DNA from: JBLHKS01 sp047620505
Lineage (GTDB): Bacteria > Verrucomicrobiota > Verrucomicrobiia > Verrucomicrobiales > DEV007
DNA: 9,766 nucleotides
NCBI GenBank assembly: GCA_047620505.1
Contig: JBLHKS010000246.1
Span: 1 to 9,766, forward strand
Direction: 5' to 3'
Both the position numbers and the translations under genes were made by a program. Of this stretch, positions 6,938 to 9,766 are shown one piece after another. The notes under the pieces were generated by a model. The model made no database searches and was not told the origin of the DNA. It worked only from the letters and a program-made list of their open reading frames with translations. Within the stretch, counting starts at the first letter, position 1, and the number at the start of each line of letters is the position of its first letter.

Positions 6938-6951
6938 CGAGCAGCTGCTCG
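6938..6951. repeat. 14-bp palindrome CGAGCAGCTGCTCG between prs and rplY
   Basis: A perfect palindrome with the same AGCAGCTGCT core as the copy behind korB. It lies in the 124-bp gap between prs and rplY. No T-run follows on either strand. Confidence 0.6.
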
Positions 6952-6953
6952 TT

Positions 6954-6978
6954 GGTAATTCGCAGTAAGCGGATTACC
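6954..6978. other. Short hairpin between prs and rplY
   Basis: GGTAAT (6954-6959) pairs with ATTACC (6973-6978), and inside it CGC pairs with GCG around an AGTAA loop. Together with the adjacent palindrome this gives two structured sites in the prs-rplY gap. Without a T-run it is not a convincing terminator; it may be a processing or leader structure. Confidence 0.45.
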
Positions 6979-7009
6979 CGGGAAAAGGGCGGCAATTCTG
7001 GACGCAGGA

Positions 7010-7960
7010 CTACTGGATGTCAAAAAGAGAAGTGACCGACTTATTTTCGTGAATTCGGCGAATTCCCTCGCCCATCAATTCGTCGATTCCAAGCACCGTC
7101 ACTTTCTCGCCCTTCGCAAACGGCGTGCTGTCCGTTGCGATCAGCTCGTCAACCGGCGATTCGGCAAGCCGCTTCTGACCCAGCTCGGCAAGAACAGCGT
7201 GCGAAACCACCGCCCGAATTGTCTTCGCGCCTCTTTTCTTCAAAAGATTCGCCGCCGTCTGGATCGTACCGAAAGTCTCGGTCATGTCGTCGATGATCAG
7301 CGTGTTTTTCCCTTCGACCTCGCCTATCAAATCGATCGCCTCGACCTCAGTCGCGCTGACCCGGTTCTTCGCCACGATTGCAAGCGACGTGCCGAGAGTT
7401 TTCGCATACGAATGGGTCATCTTCATGTTTCCCACATCCGGCGACACCACGACCCAGTCATTCGGATCGAAGTCTTGCCCTTTGAGGTAAGAAATCACCG
7501 CCGGCTTAGCGTAGAGATGATCGACCGGGATATCGAAGAACCCCTGAATCTGGCCAGCGTGAAGATCCATCGTCAACACGCGCCGAACGCCTGACGCTAC
7601 CAGAAGATTCGCCACCAACTTAGCGGTGATCGGAACCCGTGGCTGATCCTTGCGGTCCTGCCTGGCATAACCAAAAAATGGAATCACCGCCGTGATCCGT
7701 TCAGCGCTCGCCCGCCTTGCCGCATCGGCCATGATGAACAACTCCATCAAATTGTGATTCGTCGGCGGACAGGTCGGTTGGAAAATATAAACGTCGGAGC
7801 CGCGGATGTTCTCGTTGATCTTAACGAACGTCTCCCCGTCCGGAAAACTCGTTACCTCCGCATTGGTTCGTTGAACACCGAGGTAGGTGCAGATTCGATC
7901 GCAAAGAGTGGGGTGCGCCGACCCGCTAAGGATCTTTATATTCGAGTTTTCAAGTTCCAT
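7010..7960 (-). CDS. prs: Ribose-phosphate diphosphokinase (PRPP synthase)
   Basis: Prs makes phosphoribosyl pyrophosphate from ribose 5-phosphate and ATP, feeding purine, pyrimidine, histidine, tryptophan and NAD synthesis. The 316-residue length is typical. FPDGE (39-43), KINENIRGSDVYIFQPTCPP (47-66) and FFGYARQDRKDQPRVP (95-110) match the family. The divalent-metal signature is DLHAGQIQGFFDIPVDHLYA (132-151), and the catalytic pair is in AKNR (K198, R200). The PRPP-binding loop is IDDMTETFGTI (223-233), where most family members have a D-T-(A/G)-G-T ending; the glutamate and especially the phenylalanine are unusual. The segment after SPDVG (173-177) reads NMKMTHSYAK instead of the usual G-V-x-R-A-R type. 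The protein is therefore a divergent but probably working Prs. The start at 7960 has no clear ribosome binding site. rplY follows after 124 bp. Confidence 0.95.
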   Translation of the reverse strand: MELENSNIKILSGSAHPTLCDRICTYLGVQRTNAEVTSFPDGETFVKINENIRGSDVYIFQPTCPPTNHNLMELFIMADAARRASAERITAVIPFFGYARQDRKDQPRVPITAKLVANLLVASGVRRVLTMDLHAGQIQGFFDIPVDHLYAKPAVISYLKGQDFDPNDWVVVSPDVGNMKMTHSYAKTLGTSLAIVAKNRVSATEVEAIDLIGEVEGKNTLIIDDMTETFGTIQTAANLLKKRGAKTIRAVVSHAVLAELGQKRLAESPVDELIATDSTPFAKGEKVTVLGIDELMGEGIRRIHENKSVTSLFDIQ

Positions 7961-7981
7961 CGAGCCACGTTTTGCCGTTGG

Positions 7982-8030
7982 CCAAACGCTTCGTTTGGGA
8001 TTCGCGGAGTTGCAACTCGCAATCGCGAAT
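7982..8030. other. Two inverted repeats between the oxidoreductase gene and prs
   Basis: CCAAACG (7982-7988) pairs with CGTTTGG (7992-7998) around CTT. ATTCGCG (8000-8006) pairs with CGCGAAT (8024-8030), enclosing the palindrome GAGTTGCAACTC (8007-8018). They lie in the 95-bp gap after the oxidoreductase stop and before the prs ATG, so they may end the first transcript or lie in the prs leader. No T-run follows, so a classical terminator is not supported. Confidence 0.5.
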
Positions 8031-8055
8031 TTCCCCCTGACACGCCCAGAAAAAT

Positions 8056-9189
8056 CTACGCGCTGAGCGTCTCTTTCGGCAGATGCTTGATCGCCCCGCC
8101 TTCAAGCGCCGACTCGTGCGCAAGAATCCCGGTGCAGGTCCAATTCGCCGACTGCTTCGCGTTCGGCCACGGATCGCGGTCCTCTAACAATGCCGCCAAA
8201 AATTCGTGCGCCAGATGCGGGTGACTCCCGCCGTGACCCGCGCCCTGGGTGAAACTGAGGTGATCCTCGCCCTCTTCGCCGCCGTAAACCCCGCCGCCGG
8301 TGAAGTGCGCGATTTCGCTCGGCAACAGGTGGCCGTAATCCGGGCACGTCACTTTTTCCGGGATCTCCGCCTCAGGCTTCTTCGCCGTGTGGACGATCAG
8401 CGGCTCGTGCTCGATCAGCGGCCACTCGACCGACTTCTTCACGCCGTAAACGTCGATCGATTCCCGGTACTGCCGCGCGATATCGAACAAACTCCGGATG
8501 ATCCGCGCCGAAAGATCCGAATCCGCCATCTTAATATGCGTCGTCTCGATCGCGAACGGCGAATTATAGCAGTCGTGCATCTCCTCGCGGATCGTCCCGG
8601 ACGGAAAACACGAAACGTACTCCGCGTCCTTCTTCGGCAACCCTAACACTGGCCCAACGCAGTGAGTCGCGTAGTGCATCGGCGGCAAGCCCGGCCAGTA
8701 CCCCGGCCAGCCATCCATGTCCTGCTGATGGCTCGCCTGAAGGAACTGCAGCTTGCCCAGCTCGCCAGTTTCGTAGAGTTCTTTCATGAACAGAAACTCC
8801 CGACTGTAAACCACGGTTTCCATCATCATGTACTTCAACCCCGTCTCCTCGCACAGCCGGATGATCTCGAGGCAATCCTCGACGCTCGTCGCCATCGGCA
8901 CCGTGCACGCGACGTGTTTCCCAGCCTTCAACGCCGCGATCGACTGCGCCGCATGATCTGGAATTGGCGAGTTAATGTGGACCGCATCGATCTCCGGATC
9001 CGCCAGCAGCTGCTCGTAATCCGAATACCGTTTCTCAACCCCGAATTTGTCGCCACACGCATTCAATTCATCCACATTTCGACGGCAGATCGCGGCCAGG
9101 TTCGCATTCGGATGCGCTTGATAAATCGGGATGAACTCCGCCCCGAATCCGAGGCCGACGATTGCGATGTTGATCTGCTTTTCGCTCAT
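8056..9189 (-). CDS. Gfo/Idh/MocA-family oxidoreductase
   Basis: A predicted cytoplasmic NAD(P)-dependent sugar or polyol dehydrogenase-like protein of 377 residues. The N-terminal Rossmann fold (about 5-120) opens with INIAIVGLGFGAEF (GxGxxG) and contains HINSPIPDHA and AALKAGKHVACTVPMATS. The last segment stands where most family members have the E-K-P motif whose lysine helps catalysis; here it is CTVPMA (95-100), so that lysine is missing. The C-terminal domain has MHYATHCVGPVLGL (171-184) with a possible active-site histidine, and GAGHGGSHPHLAHEF (316-330), probably active-site or metal-binding histidines. It is followed by prs after 95 bp but has no functional link to it that can be seen. 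Its own upstream region (9190-9321) lacks a ribosome binding site; the 15 bases before the ATG are T- and A-rich. The substrate is unknown. The CTVP variant forms a recognisable subgroup in environmental Verrucomicrobiota and Planctomycetota, as far as I recall. Confidence 0.9.
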   Translation of the reverse strand: MSEKQINIAIVGLGFGAEFIPIYQAHPNANLAAICRRNVDELNACGDKFGVEKRYSDYEQLLADPEIDAVHINSPIPDHAAQSIAALKAGKHVACTVPMATSVEDCLEIIRLCEETGLKYMMMETVVYSREFLFMKELYETGELGKLQFLQASHQQDMDGWPGYWPGLPPMHYATHCVGPVLGLPKKDAEYVSCFPSGTIREEMHDCYNSPFAIETTHIKMADSDLSARIIRSLFDIARQYRESIDVYGVKKSVEWPLIEHEPLIVHTAKKPEAEIPEKVTCPDYGHLLPSEIAHFTGGGVYGGEEGEDHLSFTQGAGHGGSHPHLAHEFLAALLEDRDPWPNAKQSANWTCTGILAHESALEGGAIKHLPKETLSA

Positions 9190-9274
9190 GAAAATGAAAA
9201 TTTGAGTTGGTCAGTGGAGAGGGTTTCTAGACCGTATCGATCGGGAACGCTAGGGCCGAATAGACGAAAATGAG

Positions 9275-9294
9275 GCCGTTTTGGCCAAACCGGC
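9275..9294 (-). terminator. Possible terminator hairpin behind the rdgB fragment
   Basis: GCCG (9275-9278) pairs with CGGC (9291-9294), and TTTGG (9280-9284) with CCAAA (9285-9289), with one mismatch. On the minus strand it is followed by CTCATTTTCG, a short T-run. It lies 27 bp behind the rdgB stop and 85 bp before the oxidoreductase ATG. It could also be an operator for the oxidoreductase gene. Confidence 0.3.
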
Positions 9295-9330
9295 AAAGCC
9301 GCTCGTGACCTTGACAAGTGATCAAAACTC

Positions 9331-9348
9331 CGTCAGCAGCTGCTGACG
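9331..9348. repeat. 18-bp perfect palindrome CGTCAGCAGCTGCTGACG
   Basis: The longest of the six AGCAGCTGCT-core palindromes. It lies inside the last codons of the rdgB remnant, encoding R-Q-Q-L-L-T. Part of the symmetry follows from the codons CAG CAG CTG CTG. Confidence 0.6.
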
Positions 9349-9451
9349 CGCACGACCTCGGTGGCTGAGCTGGTTTTTCTGTTCGGAAGGCATTTCGGCG
9401 AAGCTCAGCTGATGACCTTGGGGCAGGAAAATCGAGTCGTAGCCAAAGCCA

Positions 9452-9510
9452 CCCTCCCCTTGCTCGGAATTACAGCAAGCTTCGGTAGCGGAAATCGCCA
9501 GATTTTCGTT
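9452..9510. repeat. Direct repeat, copy 1 (partner at +256 bp)
   Basis: Aligned without gaps to 9708-9766, 47 of 59 bases agree. The last 17 bases (ATCGCCAGATTTTCGTT) are identical, as are the blocks CAGCAAG, TTCGGT, GCTCGG and CCCTC. It lies where the rdgB frame loses similarity to its family. Confidence 0.65.
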
Positions 9511-9583
9511 GGATCGCTCCCGGTGGGATGGCGCTCGATTTCAAGTTGGGTTTCGATTTGCCAACGCCACCCCGAATTGTCAT

Positions 9584-9724
9584 CCCGAGCCTGCCGAGGG
9601 ACCTCACGAGCGGAGATTGGCGAACGTGAATCAACGACGTCGGTCCCGCCTTCGGCGGAATTCGTCGCGCAGCAGAGAGTCAGGACGTCAAACGTAATCG
9701 CTGAGGTCCCTCGGCCGGCTCGGG
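9584..9724. mobile_element. Palindrome-ended repeat element (MITE- or REP-like)
   Basis: CCCGAGCC(T)GCCGAGGGACCTCA at 9584-9606 is matched by its inverted copy at 9702-9724 with 22 of 23 bases agreeing. The 95 bases between hold an inner hairpin CCGCC/GGCGG (9646-9658) and no protein frame of substance. Similar 'CCCGAG..GAGGGACCTC' repeats are, as far as I recall, common between genes in soil bacterial genomes. A snap-back element with inverted ends and no transposase fits a non-autonomous (MITE-like) or bacterial interspersed repeat. No clear target-site duplication could be fixed. Confidence 0.6.
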
Positions 9725-9766
9725 GTGTCAGCAAGATTCGGTTGCGGCCATCGCCAGATTTTCGTT
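9708..9766. repeat. Direct repeat, copy 2, cut by the window end
   Basis: Partner of 9452-9510 at exactly 256 bp, overlapping the right inverted end of the repeat element. On the minus strand it reads NENLAMAATESC followed by a stop, in the same frame as NENLAISATEAC in copy 1. The window ends inside the identity, so the repeat may be longer. Confidence 0.65.

Larger units (their letters stand above)
9322..9540 (-). pseudogene. rdgB: C-terminal remnant of RdgB/HAM1 XTP/dITP diphosphatase
   Basis: RdgB hydrolyses XTP, dITP and similar non-canonical nucleotides and keeps them out of DNA. The frame from 9459 down to the TGA at 9322-9324 encodes 45 residues that fit the conserved C-terminus: GEGGFGYDSIFLPQGHQ, then LSFAEMPSEQKNQLSHRGRA and RQQLLTEF. 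The family has GFGYDPIF, (T/S)FAEM and KNxxSHRGRA. Upstream of the GEGG the frame continues without family resemblance (NENLAISATEACCNSEQ) and meets a stop at 9541-9543; the missing 140 or so N-terminal residues are not found before the window ends. Repeat DNA occupies exactly this place. The gene therefore seems interrupted or truncated by repeat insertion, or the assembly is wrong here. The remaining half could lie beyond the window edge. YDSIF instead of YDPIF is a small further deviation. Confidence 0.7.

Noticed and set aside
9311..9316. TTGACA as a plus-strand -35 promoter box
   Set aside because: No -10-like hexamer lies 16-18 bp downstream, and no plus-strand gene follows.
9405..9734. 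A 109-codon minus-strand frame over the repeat region
   Set aside because: It runs through the palindromic element and the direct repeat in a frame different from rdgB and shows no conserved motif; it is probably chance openness of repeat DNA.
1..9766. tRNA, rRNA, CRISPR array, toxin-antitoxin or phage defence genes
   Set aside because: No cloverleaf, no regularly spaced repeat-spacer pattern and no protein motif of such systems was found on reading both strands; the only repeats are those listed.

Overview
The window (9,766 bp) looks like a chromosomal housekeeping region of a soil-type Verrucomicrobiota bacterium, possibly of the Chthoniobacterales/Spartobacteria kind. That placement is an inference. 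It rests on the gene order prs, rplY(ctc), pth, rpsF, ssb, on the two-subunit 2-oxoacid:ferredoxin oxidoreductase, on a Gfo/Idh/MocA protein of a type often seen in this group, and on moderately high GC with few Shine-Dalgarno sites. It cannot be proved without a search.

Layout. Positions 1-172 hold the C-terminal end of a plus-strand gene, perhaps LptA/OstA-like. It converges on, and overlaps by 8 bp, a minus-strand TauD/TfdA-type Fe(II)/2-oxoglutarate dioxygenase gene (165-1187). Diverging from the latter is a plus-strand pair, korA (1365-3248) and korB (3288-4232), encoding the fused gamma-alpha and the beta subunit of a 2-oxoacid (probably 2-oxoglutarate) ferredoxin oxidoreductase. A 323-bp gene-free stretch follows. 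It carries a 14-bp palindrome and, on the minus strand, a fold resembling domains V and VI of a group II intron with no intron-encoded protein.

From 9189 down to 4556 all genes lie on the minus strand. In transcription order they are a Gfo/Idh/MocA oxidoreductase, prs (PRPP synthase), rplY/ctc (ribosomal protein L25), pth (peptidyl-tRNA hydrolase), rpsF (S6) and ssb. rplY-pth-rpsF are tightly packed, with a 5-nt gap and then an 8-nt overlap. Between rpsF and ssb there is a large inverted repeat that pairs almost completely as minus-strand RNA because many mismatches become G-U pairs. This suggests an RNA element in the rpsF-ssb message.

At the right edge, upstream of the oxidoreductase gene, the minus strand encodes the last 45 conserved residues of an RdgB/HAM1 (XTP/dITP diphosphatase) protein. 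Its frame runs into repeat DNA and a stop codon. The repeats are a roughly 140-150 bp element with 23-bp inverted ends and a 59-bp direct repeat spaced exactly 256 bp. rdgB therefore appears broken, unless the assembly is wrong.

Functionally the window joins central carbon metabolism (Kor in the TCA cycle, Prs for nucleotide precursors), translation and its quality control (L25, Pth, S6), DNA maintenance (SSB, RdgB remnant) and two accessory oxidoreductases of unknown substrate. No complete novel defence or mobile system is visible. The unusual signals are in the non-coding and repeat DNA.
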